A DNA stretch of 64,000 bases from Lysinibacillus fusiformis (GCF_002845985.1 NZ_PDFK01000010.1:1-64000), one strand, 5' to 3'; numbered from the stretch's first letter, positions 28,750-36,665 are shown. Numbers and translations are program-made. Notes: generated from the letters alone by a model not told the origin.

Positions 28750-29712
28750 CTACTGCCCTTCACTAATATAGGGGTTCGTCCGACGGATAATCTGACGATA
28801 AACGGCTATTTTATCAACTTTTTCAGCAATTATTTGGGCCTGTTTAGCTTCGGCCAACGTTTTATATTTGACCATTTTTCCATGTTCATAACTTTCATTT
28901 TTCAGTTTTACTTTGAACATAGGCTTCTTCTTCATTATCTCCGTTTCAACCTTATAGGATGGCTGCGTTTCCTCATGAAGTCTATATCGATCATCCACCG
29001 ACTCACCGTAAATAGGTGAATAATATTCAATCGGCAAATACGAGCCTGTACGTTTAAAGCGTTTATTCGCATCATGCGAAGCCTTGCGGCATGTATCACA
29101 ACAGAATCGGCTATCTACTCGCTTTGATTTACTATCGCGTAAGTTCTCGTTTTCAATAGTGAACATGTTCAGACAAAACATATACTTACATCTCCGAAAC
29201 TTCTTACGCTGTTGGACGTAATAGGAGTAATCCAGCACAGTAGAATAATACGGCAGCGCATCGAGTCCAAACGTGTGAAGCAACGCAATATATCGGAACA
29301 ATGACCATTCAATCCTCGACATCAAATCGTTATATAAATCGGTAATAGTAAAATCCGAACGCTCAACGTAAGCCCTATCGTTAACAGGCGGATTCGCCTT
29401 GATACTCTGACGATCCAGATACTCCGATAATTTAGCGAACTCCCTTGCCATCCCTTCTAGCGTTGTAACCTTTGCTGTTTTTAGTGGTACCTCATCTACA
29501 TTTGCAAACCGCTCAAGTATAGACGGATTTTTAGATTTCGGCATATCTTCGCCAGTCTTGACGTAGTGGTACGCCTTGAGAATTTTATGCGTGTATATAG
29601 AGTCTGGATAGACGTTTTCATAAGTTATAGTGATTCCGTCAGCTTTTGCATATTCAATTAGTGCGAACGTTGTTTTACTGGCTCTCATTTTAGCTGCGAC
29701 TGCTTTCGTCAT
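28750..29712 (-). CDS. Cysteine-rich element protein, possible zinc finger
   Basis: A 320-residue protein that I cannot assign. The centre has RRCKYMFCLNMF and, some 20 residues on, RFCCDTCRKASHDANKRF. This is a Cys4-type zinc-ribbon layout like CGNR-type fingers, with a basic helix behind it. The N-terminal half is helical, and the C-terminal 70 residues are Lys-rich. AGGAGG precedes the ATG by 10 nt. Next to a replication-type winged-helix gene, it may bind DNA for replication or regulation. Confidence 0.65.
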   Translation of the reverse strand: MTKAVAAKMRASKTTFALIEYAKADGITITYENVYPDSIYTHKILKAYHYVKTGEDMPKSKNPSILERFANVDEVPLKTAKVTTLEGMAREFAKLSEYLDRQSIKANPPVNDRAYVERSDFTITDLYNDLMSRIEWSLFRYIALLHTFGLDALPYYSTVLDYSYYVQQRKKFRRCKYMFCLNMFTIENENLRDSKSKRVDSRFCCDTCRKASHDANKRFKRTGSYLPIEYYSPIYGESVDDRYRLHEETQPSYKVETEIMKKKPMFKVKLKNESYEHGKMVKYKTLAEAKQAQIIAEKVDKIAVYRQIIRRTNPYISEGQ

Positions 29713-29859
29713 TGGCTGATTCCTCCTTGATTATTCTCAAAGTCTAAAATTTAGACTACGTGCCTTCTTTTGCTCTATCTCTCTTATATCTACAATCAAT
29801 AATATATTTAGCGATATTACTAGCCCGTCTATTTGCGTCTTTTTGCAAATAGCGGAATA

Positions 29860-29902
29860 TCTTTAAATCTTTATACACTAGGTCTTTATCGTTAAGTCTT
29901 TA
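29860..29902. repeat. Short TCTTTA iterons, possible origin
   Basis: Four direct TCTTTA copies at 29860, 29868, 29883 and 29897 in a very AT-rich gap just downstream of the winged-helix replication-type gene. This resembles a small iteron origin or a promoter region. Weak evidence. Confidence 0.35.
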
Positions 29903-29943
29903 TATATACTAATAAACGAGATAGCCGAGTTCTAAAAATCAGA

Positions 29944-30417
29944 CTACGACAGTTCAATATCCTGACCACGTACCGGAATCAACTTATCAAAAGCAGCTTT
30001 TTTCTCATCGATACGCTTGACCTTAGCCAACTTCTTCTCGTAATTTGGAATCGCATCCGGGAATCGTGTGATAAACTCGACTTCATCATCAATCAACACA
30101 TTGAATGTATAAGCATGGCTACCACGCGAACCACGCTTAAAAATATTAATCATACCCAAATCACACAACGTTTGAGTGGCGGCAGATATAGTACCCCGAC
30201 TTATATTTAAATCTATTTCCATCGCGTCAAACGAAGGCCAACTGTATTGCCGCCCGATGTTATAGTTCTTTAACAAATACGCGTAAACTAACAAAGTTGT
30301 TGCTTTAAAATCCGGGTGTAACGTGTAAACGGTTAAAACAGCATTTTGAACAGCTACCCAACCGCCATCATAGTCGTAAGGCAATGCCTTTTGTACATCT
30401 TTTATAGTTTCCGTCAC
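29944..30417 (-). CDS. Winged-helix replication-initiation-like protein
   Basis: A 157-residue protein. Residues 40-110 (STLLVYAYLLKNYN-like stretch, then YSWPSFDAMEIDLNISRGTI and LCDLGMINIFKRG) match the winged-helix domain of phage replisome-organiser and RepA-N type initiators. The start is GTG with AGGAG 8 nt upstream. A possible iteron cluster follows directly. It could equally be a transcription regulator of the same fold. Confidence 0.65.
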   Translation of the reverse strand: MTETIKDVQKALPYDYDGGWVAVQNAVLTVYTLHPDFKATTLLVYAYLLKNYNIGRQYSWPSFDAMEIDLNISRGTISAATQTLCDLGMINIFKRGSRGSHAYTFNVLIDDEVEFITRFPDAIPNYEKKLAKVKRIDEKKAAFDKLIPVRGQDIELS

Positions 30418-30463
30418 ATTATCGTCTCCTTTAGCAGTTTAATAGATTGGCTGCGGATCATCA

Positions 30464-30631
30464 TCATCGTCTACGTGCGCGTGTCAATAACGCTTGTACT
30501 GCGGGCGAATCTTCGAAAATGAATACGCTAAGATGTGGTTTATCTCGGCAAGGTTCTGTCCATAATATGCGATGACCACTTGCGGCAAGCTCGTTGGCAA
30601 GCCGTAGTGATCGGATAGCTTTCGTTTTCAT
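30464..30631 (-). CDS. 55-residue protein, DUF5659-like
   Basis: Starts MKTKAIRSLRLANELAASGH and contains LSVFIFEDSPAVQALL. This is the SLRLA...L...G.....FIFEDS pattern of small phage/element proteins classed as DUF5659. CGGAGG lies 8 nt before the ATG. The role is unknown. Confidence 0.6.
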   Translation of the reverse strand: MKTKAIRSLRLANELAASGHRILWTEPCRDKPHLSVFIFEDSPAVQALLTRARRR

Positions 30632-30649
30632 GCGTGAACCTCCGTTTCT

Positions 30650-30811
30650 CTATAACTTCTCTCGCAATTCTTTTCTGCGTTCCTCTAATTCGAAATGACG
30701 CTCTATATGCTCTACTTTCTCGTCGGCATCTAACGTTTCTGAACGAATCGCTTTATAAGTCTGTATCGCTTCCTCAATTGTTTCGTTAAAATTTCCCGGT
30801 TTATTAGACAT
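30650..30811 (-). CDS. Small helical element protein
   Basis: A 53-residue, highly charged helical protein starting MSNKPGNFNETIEEAIQ. CGGAGGG lies 7 nt before this ATG, so the longer frame is rejected. It is second in the main operon. Unknown function. Confidence 0.6.
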   Translation of the reverse strand: MSNKPGNFNETIEEAIQTYKAIRSETLDADEKVEHIERHFELEERRKELREKL

Positions 30812-30865
30812 TAAAATCCCTCCGATTATTAGATGATAGCCCGCCAATCAGACGGGCATATTACA

Positions 30866-31387
30866 TTATTTTAATTGGCGTAAAAGTCTTACATTATTAA
30901 TGATGTTTAAACGGCGCTGAATTTCCGCTAATCGTTCCACATACATTACAACGGCAATGCGCGCTACGGGAGATTGTACGCTTAATAATATTTGAGTAAT
31001 CTCTTCATATTCGTATTCTAGACTTGATAATTCACGATCGACTGTGCTACGGTCATTAAATTCAAGCATCGCTAACTCTGCGTATGCTACTGCGTCCTGT
31101 AACGAATATTGTTTACCGTGAATCATCGCGTAGCCTTCGCCTTCTTCGAGTAATTCAACGACAGTACAGCTAAATATTTGATTACCGCCTAATGATTCGC
31201 TAATTTCTACTAATGAAGTATCGCACTCTAAAAATGAGCCACCCGTTTGCTGCGCGTTATACGTGTAAAGGTTAAAAATTGTTGACGTCGGAATATCTTC
31301 TGCCGCTAAAGTTTGGAATACCTGTAACCCTGATACTGCCTCCGTGAATAAGTCTACTACTGAAATTTCGATGTTTACGTTTGTCAT
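30866..31387 (-). CDS. First gene of the main element operon, unknown function
   Basis: A 173-residue acidic protein starting MTNVNIEISVVDLFTEAVSG. The C-terminal third is coiled-coil-like (ELSSLEYEYEEITQILLSV). AAAGGGAG precedes the ATG. The open frame continues upstream into the repeat array, but that extension is a product of the repeats. Only ~75 nt separate it from the array, so the array is its leader or control region. Confidence 0.65.
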   Translation of the reverse strand: MTNVNIEISVVDLFTEAVSGLQVFQTLAAEDIPTSTIFNLYTYNAQQTGGSFLECDTSLVEISESLGGNQIFSCTVVELLEEGEGYAMIHGKQYSLQDAVAYAELAMLEFNDRSTVDRELSSLEYEYEEITQILLSVQSPVARIAVVMYVERLAEIQRRLNIINNVRLLRQLK

Positions 31388-31459
31388 AATAAAATCTCTC
31401 CCTTTTGTTTGTTTTGGTTTAGTTTTGTTATATGTGAACGCCGATTGATCGACGGAATT

Positions 31460-32560
31460 GCCTCCTACTATATACACCCCGTAAAATGATTCTTTTTGGG
31501 ACAAAATTTTAAAAATAATTCCTACTATATACTGGGCTGCAAAAATTAATTTTGTTAACACTTTTCATAAAAATTCTTCCCTACTTTATATAGCAGAGTA
31601 AAAATAAAATTTGATATCACGTTTAAAAAATTTCTCCCTACTTTATTTAGCCTACTAAAATCAAATTCTATTAACACTTTTGGAGAAAAGTTGAAAATTA
31701 AATCTCATACTATATATTCCCGAGTGAAAATTAATTTTGTTAACACTTTTCAAGAAAAAACTTGCTACTATATACTGCACGGTAAAATTTAATTTTGTTA
31801 ACACTTCCGATGAAAAATTTGCATCCTACTTTATATACCCGAATGAAAAACCATTTTCGGACATGTTTCCGATAATTTTCTTCCTATTACTTAATGCTCG
31901 GTAAAATTAAAAATCGATATCACTTTCCATAAAATTTTCGTTCTACTATATACTGCACACTAAAACGTCGTGTTTTGGGACGAATTGAATGAAAAACTTC
32001 TCCCTCACTTTGTATATACCGATTTTTCAATGACGTTTGGGACGAATTGAATGAAAAACTTGTTCTACTACTTAAGCGGACTAGAATATGTCATTTTGCA
32101 ACAAGAAGCATGAAAAACTTTTCTTACTATATACACCCAGTAAACTATTTCATTTTGGGACAACTTTTCGGAGAAATTTATTCCTACTGACTTATATCCA
32201 TAAAATTTCCGTTTGTCGCACTTTTATTAAAATTAATTTTCTTCCTCAATAAACTTTTAGCCACAAAAAATGAGTTTCGCACACTTTTACAAAATAATTT
32301 CCGTGACCTCCTTACTGAACTTATATACAGAAAAATTCCGTTTCGCACACTTTCTGAAAGCCTCTTTATGTCCATTTTGTGACAACTTGATAACTACCCT
32401 TTCTACTTATCTAATATAGAAAGATTTCATCATCCGTACACTTTTACGTAAATTAATTTCAACATCCGGTATCATTACGAGTTTGGTTTCGGACACCTTA
32501 AGCACCTCCTTACTTGATAATGCGGAGTAATACTGGATTCTCTTAACACTTTTAAATAAA
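31460..32560. repeat. Array of about 18 degenerate ~58-62-bp repeats
   Basis: Units open with CCTACTATATAC (variants CCTACTTTATAT, CTACTATATAC). A variable 5-7-nt stretch follows, then an AT dyad (TAAAAT...ATTTTG), a TTAACACTTTT or TTTGGGAC box and an A-rich tail. The best-conserved units are at 31463-31980; those past 32200 are more decayed. Neighbours differ at most positions, unlike a CRISPR. No convincing gene overlaps. It lies between a terminator (32734-32765) and the main operon. Origin, partition-like site, repressor array or RNA array are all possible. Confidence 0.8.
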
Positions 32561-32733
32561 ATAAGTCTAAATACCTACGAACTATATCGTAAAATATAGA
32601 TTACTATCGCCAGCGAATCGCTGATTTTCCGTTGTCATAGTGTGTTTTAAGGCGTTCTAACCTTCGGATGATAAATAATACTACTGCGATACTAGCACGC
32701 CTAAATCAACAGGTTTAGCAAAGGAAAACAAAA

Positions 32734-32765
32734 GGCTAGACACGTCATTCACCTCGCATCTAGCC
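32734..32765 (-). terminator. Terminator upstream of the repeat array
   Basis: GGCTAGA and TCTAGCC form a perfect 7-bp stem, followed on the minus strand by TTTTGTTTTCC. It ends the 119-residue gene and insulates the repeat array from it. Confidence 0.8.
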
Positions 32766-32776
32766 GCCATCGCAAC

Positions 32777-33136
32777 TTAACCCTCCGATAATACTTCCTC
32801 CAATGTTAACGTCATCTTAAAATCTCTTCTCCAGCGTTTGCTGACTTTCTTACGAATGTTTACCGACGTTTCAATATCCCCTTTTACATTACGTAGTGGA
32901 TTTAAAACAGCGTCCAATCTGGCCATTTCATCCTTCACTACTCGACGTTTTTTAAGTGTGTCTTGTAGTTGCGTAACGTAGCTTAAAGCGTATTCTTCCG
33001 ACGGATCGATTCCTTCTAAATCGTGATACATACTACTAATATACTTATCTAAACGAGACAACTCTTTTGTCAGCACGACCCGTTGAGCGTTTAATTCCGA
33101 CATGAACTCGTTAAATTTTGAATGATACTCACACAT
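32777..33136 (-). CDS. Coiled-coil element protein
   Basis: A 119-residue protein with a coiled coil over residues 5-80 (LNAQRVVLTKELSRLDKYI, LKKRRVVKDEMARLDAVL) and a basic C-terminal third (KKVSKRWRRDFK). GGGGGAG precedes the ATG. It lies between the repressor-controlled small gene and the repeat array. I do not recognise it. Confidence 0.6.
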   Translation of the reverse strand: MCEYHSKFNEFMSELNAQRVVLTKELSRLDKYISSMYHDLEGIDPSEEYALSYVTQLQDTLKKRRVVKDEMARLDAVLNPLRNVKGDIETSVNIRKKVSKRWRRDFKMTLTLEEVLSEG

Positions 33137-33169
33137 AAATTCTCCCCCAATCGTTTATTCAGGTACAAA

Positions 33170-33241
33170 TGACGTCATAGATAACGTCATCACACTTATT
33201 TAGAATGGAATAACGTCATTTTAAGCATGATTTAACGTCAT
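33170..33241. promoter_or_regulatory. Cluster of four AACGTCAT-type sites
   Basis: TGACGTCAT at 33170, and TAACGTCAT at 33182, 33211 and 33233, lie in the gap upstream of the 119-residue gene. Same orientation and spacings of 12, 29 and 22 nt. They look like binding sites for one regulator. The ACGT core is palindromic. Confidence 0.55.
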
Positions 33242-33323
33242 CCTGAGCAAATTCCGTATGATTCACCGTATCAAATTCCTGTATCGGCGGATGATACCGT
33301 AGTTTTCGGCTTGAAATTACGTA

Positions 33324-33572
33324 TTACGAAGCTAATCGATCAACTTGCGCTAATGCCAGGAGTAGTTGCTCCGCTGTATAGTTGCTGAGGTTTCCTATGA
33401 TATTCGCTAATTCCGCTGTGTAAACTAGATTGATATCCTGGTCATTAATCATTAACGTAGCTTCACATTCATCTGCGCAGGTAATTAGCTGCACACCTTC
33501 CAATAATTCCGTTGTCACCATCGTTACTGAGTAATCGTCATCTAAAGTTACGTGTTCAATAGTTTGATTCAT
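33324..33572 (-). CDS. Small acidic element protein
   Basis: An 82-residue acidic protein starting MNQTIEHVTLDDDYSVTM, apparently mixed alpha/beta. GGGAGG lies 8 nt before the ATG. It is the first minus-strand gene of the divergent switch and has an excellent promoter. A Cro-like or early control role would fit its position, but no helix-turn-helix is visible. Confidence 0.6.
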   Translation of the reverse strand: MNQTIEHVTLDDDYSVTMVTTELLEGVQLITCADECEATLMINDQDINLVYTAELANIIGNLSNYTAEQLLLALAQVDRLAS

Positions 33573-33609
33573 TTGTTAAACCTCCCAGTAATATTTATTT
33601 ATTAATATC

Positions 33610-33638
33610 ATAATATCGCATATACGATATATCGTCAA
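33610..33638 (-). promoter_or_regulatory. Minus-strand promoter with operator in the spacer
   Basis: TTGACG, a 17-bp spacer, then TATTAT read on the minus strand toward the 82-residue gene. The spacer holds ATATCG...CGATAT and overlaps ACGATATATCGT (33624-33635), so a repressor bound there would block RNA polymerase. Confidence 0.75.
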
Positions 33639-33644
33639 TATATA

Positions 33645-33673
33645 TTTACGGGAAAGTCTTAAAACGATATCAT
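33645..33673 (+). promoter_or_regulatory. Plus-strand promoter of the repressor gene
   Basis: TTTACG, a 17-bp spacer, then TATCAT, with a further ACGATAT half-site across the -10. It faces the XRE gene at 33707. Confidence 0.6.
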
Positions 33674-33706
33674 TATGAGTAAAATACTCTTGGAGGCGGA
33701 TTAATT

Positions 33707-33934
33707 ATGAAAAAAGTAAAAATTAAATTAGCAGGTATTTTATACGAACGTAGCATGACACAAGCAGAATTAGCTCATCTTTCTGGCGTCAGACCTAACG
33801 CAATAAGTAATTTATGCCGAGGTTACGTGGACCGTTTGTCAATCGATCATATTGAAAAAATAAGTAACGCTTTAGATTTAGAAAGTATAAGTGAGTTAAT
33901 CGATTTTGTAGATGTAGACGAGGAAAAAGCATAA
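33707..33934 (+). CDS. Cro/CI-type repressor of the element
   Basis: A 75-residue XRE protein of the small YozG-like class. The helix-turn-helix is MTQAELAHLSGVRPNAISNL (residues 18-38), followed by ISNALDLESISELIDF. GGAGG lies 9 nt before the ATG. It is divergent from the main operon, across an intergenic region with CGATAT-containing palindromes, so it is the likely element repressor. It has no protease-cleavage domain, so induction must come by another route. Confidence 0.85.
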   Translation: MKKVKIKLAGILYERSMTQAELAHLSGVRPNAISNLCRGYVDRLSIDHIEKISNALDLESISELIDFVDVDEEKA

Positions 33935-34034
33935 GATAAGAAATTGTCTCTTTTCACTCAATTAACTCACTTTGACCAAATATGTAAATTCATATAAAAT
34001 GAACTAATATATGGTTAAATAATGAGGTGTGATC

Positions 34035-34613
34035 ATGGAAAATTGGCGTAAGTTAAAAAAATGGCAAAAATGGACTGTTGGAATCATTGCATTTATATTA
34101 ATAGGAAATTTACTAGGTTTAATAATGCCAAAATCAAACAATGAAGAATTAAAACAAGATGAGACAGTAAAAACAGAGAGAATACGACCTGTTCAAGCAC
34201 AAGATACAGTAGAGAAAGCACAAAAAGAAATAGAATCTATAAAATATGAAAATCTATCACCAATTACCGAGGCTAAAGCGTTGGAGCTATTTGATCTTGA
34301 TAGCGAGACGAAACAATACCCCAAAGGTTTATTCGAATTTAAGGATGGAACACAAGAAACTGCTTCTTTTTACTCGTTTTTGGGAGGCGAGAATTTCTCG
34401 GAAGCAATCGCAATATTTTTAGACGGAAAATTAGCACGAGTTAAAGTGTGGGTAGAAAACGAATCGAAAGTATATGATGCACTTGCTGAATGGGGAGTTT
34501 CATCTAACGTAGAATATTCGCGGTTAAATAATTTCGTACAAGTTTATGAGTATGCTGTTGATGATCGTTTCTCTACGAATAATATAGCAAGATTGCCGAA
34601 TGAGTGGGACTAG
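34035..34613 (+). CDS. Single-span membrane protein of unknown function
   Basis: A 192-residue protein. Residues 12-32 (WTVGIIAFILIGNLLGLIM) form one membrane helix after a basic N-terminus, so the ~155-residue remainder should be extracytoplasmic. That part begins with a charged coiled-coil-like linker (DTVEKAQKEIESIKYE). It follows the repressor on the same strand, the place where lysogens often carry immunity or exclusion genes. That role is only a guess from position. A GTG two codons upstream is an alternative start. Confidence 0.65.
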   Translation: MENWRKLKKWQKWTVGIIAFILIGNLLGLIMPKSNNEELKQDETVKTERIRPVQAQDTVEKAQKEIESIKYENLSPITEAKALELFDLDSETKQYPKGLFEFKDGTQETASFYSFLGGENFSEAIAIFLDGKLARVKVWVENESKVYDALAEWGVSSNVEYSRLNNFVQVYEYAVDDRFSTNNIARLPNEWD

Positions 34614-34626
34614 TTACATAAGATAC

Positions 34627-34659
34627 AAAAAGCGCTCTAGTATATAGCTAGGCGCTTTC
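34627..34659. terminator. Bidirectional terminator
   Basis: AAAGCGC-CTAG and CTAG-GCGCTTT form the stem, with A-rich and T-rich flanks. It serves the plus-strand membrane gene and the convergent zinc-ribbon gene. Confidence 0.8.
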
Positions 34660-34663
34660 TTTA

Positions 34664-35023
34664 TTATAGTGATTTCTCTATTAATTGAATTACTTCATCA
34701 TGGTGCTTACCAAGTTTCTCATTAAATTCTTCCATGAATATATCGAATGGTTTATTAAATTCAGAGGTGAAATATTCAACTACACATTCTTTTGTGCAAA
34801 ATTCCATTGCATGATACTCCATAAATTCCATTGCATCTGGATGAGGATCAACAATATAGAACCAAGCTTTATTACCTTCTGAATCATATTTTACTAACGT
34901 ACTGCAATTTTTACAACGTCTTGCTCTTTTGTTAACTTGCTTTAGCTCAACTATTTCATCAATTGTAACTTTTTCTACATGATCTCTTTTATATTCTTCT
35001 ACTGATTTATACCCCAAAAACAT
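34664..35023 (-). CDS. Small zinc-ribbon protein
   Basis: A 119-residue protein starting MFLGYKSVEEYKRDHVE. Two Cys pairs, RRCKNCSTLV (near residue 40) and MEFCTKECVVEYF (near residue 78), form a likely treble-clef or ribbon zinc site. The rest is acidic and helical. AAAGGAG lies 8 nt upstream of the chosen ATG. It is transcribed alone from a good promoter. Function unknown. Confidence 0.7.
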   Translation of the reverse strand: MFLGYKSVEEYKRDHVEKVTIDEIVELKQVNKRARRCKNCSTLVKYDSEGNKAWFYIVDPHPDAMEFMEYHAMEFCTKECVVEYFTSEFNKPFDIFMEEFNEKLGKHHDEVIQLIEKSL

Positions 35024-35044
35024 ATTAATCACTCCTTTACATTT

Positions 35045-35072
35045 ATTATACAAATTTATATATTATTTCAAA
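35045..35072 (-). promoter_or_regulatory. Promoter of the zinc-ribbon gene
   Basis: TTTGAA, a 16-bp spacer and TATAAT on the minus strand, just upstream of the AAAGGAG ribosome site. Confidence 0.65.
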
Positions 35073-35114
35073 TAAGTATTTTGCAAATTTTACTTGATAT
35101 ATTTTTGTTATTCC

Positions 35115-35692
35115 ACCATCATGAAGCCAAGATAAGGAAAACGGCTTGGCGCAGATTTCGGTTGCCTACGTTAGAGACTCAAAGAGAATCAACTAACATA
35201 GACAGCCGATTTCATGAATCCTCAATTAAGGTATCCGTATTGTATGCCCCTGTTTAATCGTGATCCTTTCGAATCGATACACCTACTAATCTACTTCTGC
35301 CCCTGATAGTTAAGCTCGATTATGATTTGTCATAAAATGCGTTATGTGATGTACCCTGCGTGACCGTAGCCACTCAGACCTTCCACTCCGTACTGTCATA
35401 GCCGTACTCGCTATTCACACTCAAAGCGAAACAAGGAACGCTCTATGTTGAGTGCTAGACTTATTTATTGCAACGGCTAAGTCATAACCTTCCAGGGTTA
35501 TTTTTACGACGAATTGGCTGGCGAATCCTCGTCGCTACTGCTAAAAAAGGGTGCATTTAACAGGAGTTGCATCATCGAATTTTTTTCGATATAATGAACC
35601 CTAAGTAAACGCTATTGCTGGCAGGCAATTATTAGCGTAGATATTAAGTTGTAAAGTCGGTCGACGCTCCAACGTCAGCCGGCTTTTTTCTG
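35115..35692 (+). ncRNA. Candidate large structured non-coding RNA
   Basis: About 580 nt without a gene but full of helices. GCCAAG/CTTGGC closes near 35126-35150. A 16-bp stem joins 35159-35174 and 35193-35208 (14 pairs). CACTCAA-AGCG with CGCT-TTGAGTG lies at 35418-35454. ATAACC/GGTTAT (35484-35501) and CGACGA/TCGTCG (about 35507-35534) follow. AGGGT/ACCCT encloses TGCA/TGCA and TCGAA/TTCGA hairpins, then ACGCTA-TTGC/GCAA-TAGCGT near 35609-35637. The segment ends in an intrinsic terminator pointing right (35656-35689). Large ornate phage RNAs (ROOL, GOLLD) have this size and setting. A structured DNA origin is the main alternative. Promoter and 5' end are not defined. Confidence 0.55.
35656..35689 (+). 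terminator. Terminator of the structured segment / integrase
   Basis: GTCGGTCGACG pairs with CGTCAGCCGGC at 10 of 11 positions around a 6-nt loop, followed by TTTTTT on the plus strand. The minus-strand tail is poor (CTTTAC), so it mainly serves a rightward transcript, though it also lies just past the integrase stop. Confidence 0.8.
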
Positions 35693-35693
35693 T

Positions 35694-36665
35694 TTAAATA
35701 TCCAAATTTTCAAGTGGACTATGCTGTCGATACTTCTTCATCACTTCCTTATCAGCGAAATCAAGATAGATTTGCGATGTGACCTCAACGCTGGCATGTC
35801 CCAGTAATCGGGATAACGTTGCTAAATCACCACCGTTTATTAAATACCTCTTAGCGAAATTATTTCGAAGTAAGTGCGGCGTTATTTGAAGGCCAACGTC
35901 TCGACTCCGAAGTCTAAACGAACGCTCCACGCCTTCTATGCGATGTTTTGTACCTCGATTTGTCGGGAATAAGTAATTACTATCTGTATATCTATCTTTA
36001 AATGCAATCCATGATTTTAAGTGATTACGAGTTTTCTGCGAGAAATAAACAAATCGCTGTTTTCCCGATTTAGTCTTCCTTAATAAAATTGCGTTACTGC
36101 GTAAATCAATATCTGATGGCACCACTTCTAAAATTTCGCCAATCCTAGCACCGCTATCAAAGATTAATCGAGCTATTACCCAATCACGGTATTGATCGAA
36201 TTTAGTAACGTCGAAAGAACGGAAAAACTGTTTTAATTCATTATCTTCGAGCATAACTTTGATTTTTCGCTCGGGTTTAACATTCTTTAAATCCTTTAAC
36301 GGATTGCTACGAATAAGTTGCTCTGAATATAAATGCGAATAAAATGCTTTTATGTTACGTACATAATTCGCTATTGTCGTTTTACTTACCGGCTTACCAA
36401 AATCGACCCGTCGTTCTGGGTAGTTTACAGGCGATTCTACGGCACTTACAGTAAACTTACCTCTTTCTTCGATTGAACGAATATAAGCTTGAATATGCTC
36501 TGCCTTGACGCTTTTAACGTCATCTATTTCGAAGTTATCCAACAGGTACCTTGCGAATAATCTAAGCGTCTGTTCATACGATTTTAATGTTTTAGGCGAC
36601 AGACCTTTCGCTGAACAATCGAGCATGTAGCGATCAATTTCTACTAAAAACGAATTTAAAGCCAT
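35694..36665 (-). CDS. int: Tyrosine integrase of the spo0A element
   Basis: A 323-residue full-length integrase. The N-terminal SAM-like core-binding domain is CSAKGLSPKTLKSYEQTLRL. The catalytic domain has Arg in DSGARIGEILEV, Lys in TKSGKQRFVY, HxxR in HLLRNNFAKR, His in LLGHASVEVTSQ and Tyr in IYLDFADKE. It starts 140 nt from the right attachment core and reads inward. Its ribosome site (AAGGGGG) lies in the right arm of the hairpin at 36673-36714, and the hairpin U-run runs up to the ATG. It presumably drives integration at the spo0A 3' end. Confidence 0.93.
   Translation of the reverse strand: MALNSFLVEIDRYMLDCSAKGLSPKTLKSYEQTLRLFARYLLDNFEIDDVKSVKAEHIQAYIRSIEERGKFTVSAVESPVNYPERRVDFGKPVSKTTIANYVRNIKAFYSHLYSEQLIRSNPLKDLKNVKPERKIKVMLEDNELKQFFRSFDVTKFDQYRDWVIARLIFDSGARIGEILEVVPSDIDLRSNAILLRKTKSGKQRFVYFSQKTRNHLKSWIAFKDRYTDSNYLFPTNRGTKHRIEGVERSFRLRSRDVGLQITPHLLRNNFAKRYLINGGDLATLSRLLGHASVEVTSQIYLDFADKEVMKKYRQHSPLENLDI

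Noticed and set aside
31388-31561. Upstream extension of the 173-residue gene
   Set aside because: It runs through repeat units; a good ribosome site precedes the ATG at 31387.
32184-32375. 63-residue open frame inside the repeat array
   Set aside because: It only reflects the repeats (similar SVRN-containing pieces recur) and has no ribosome site.
31460-32560. CRISPR array
   Set aside because: No constant repeat; every part of the unit varies and no cas genes are near.
31460-32560. Repeat units as tandem sigma-A promoters
   Set aside because: Candidate -35 and -10 boxes are 21-26 nt apart on either strand, too far for sigma-A.
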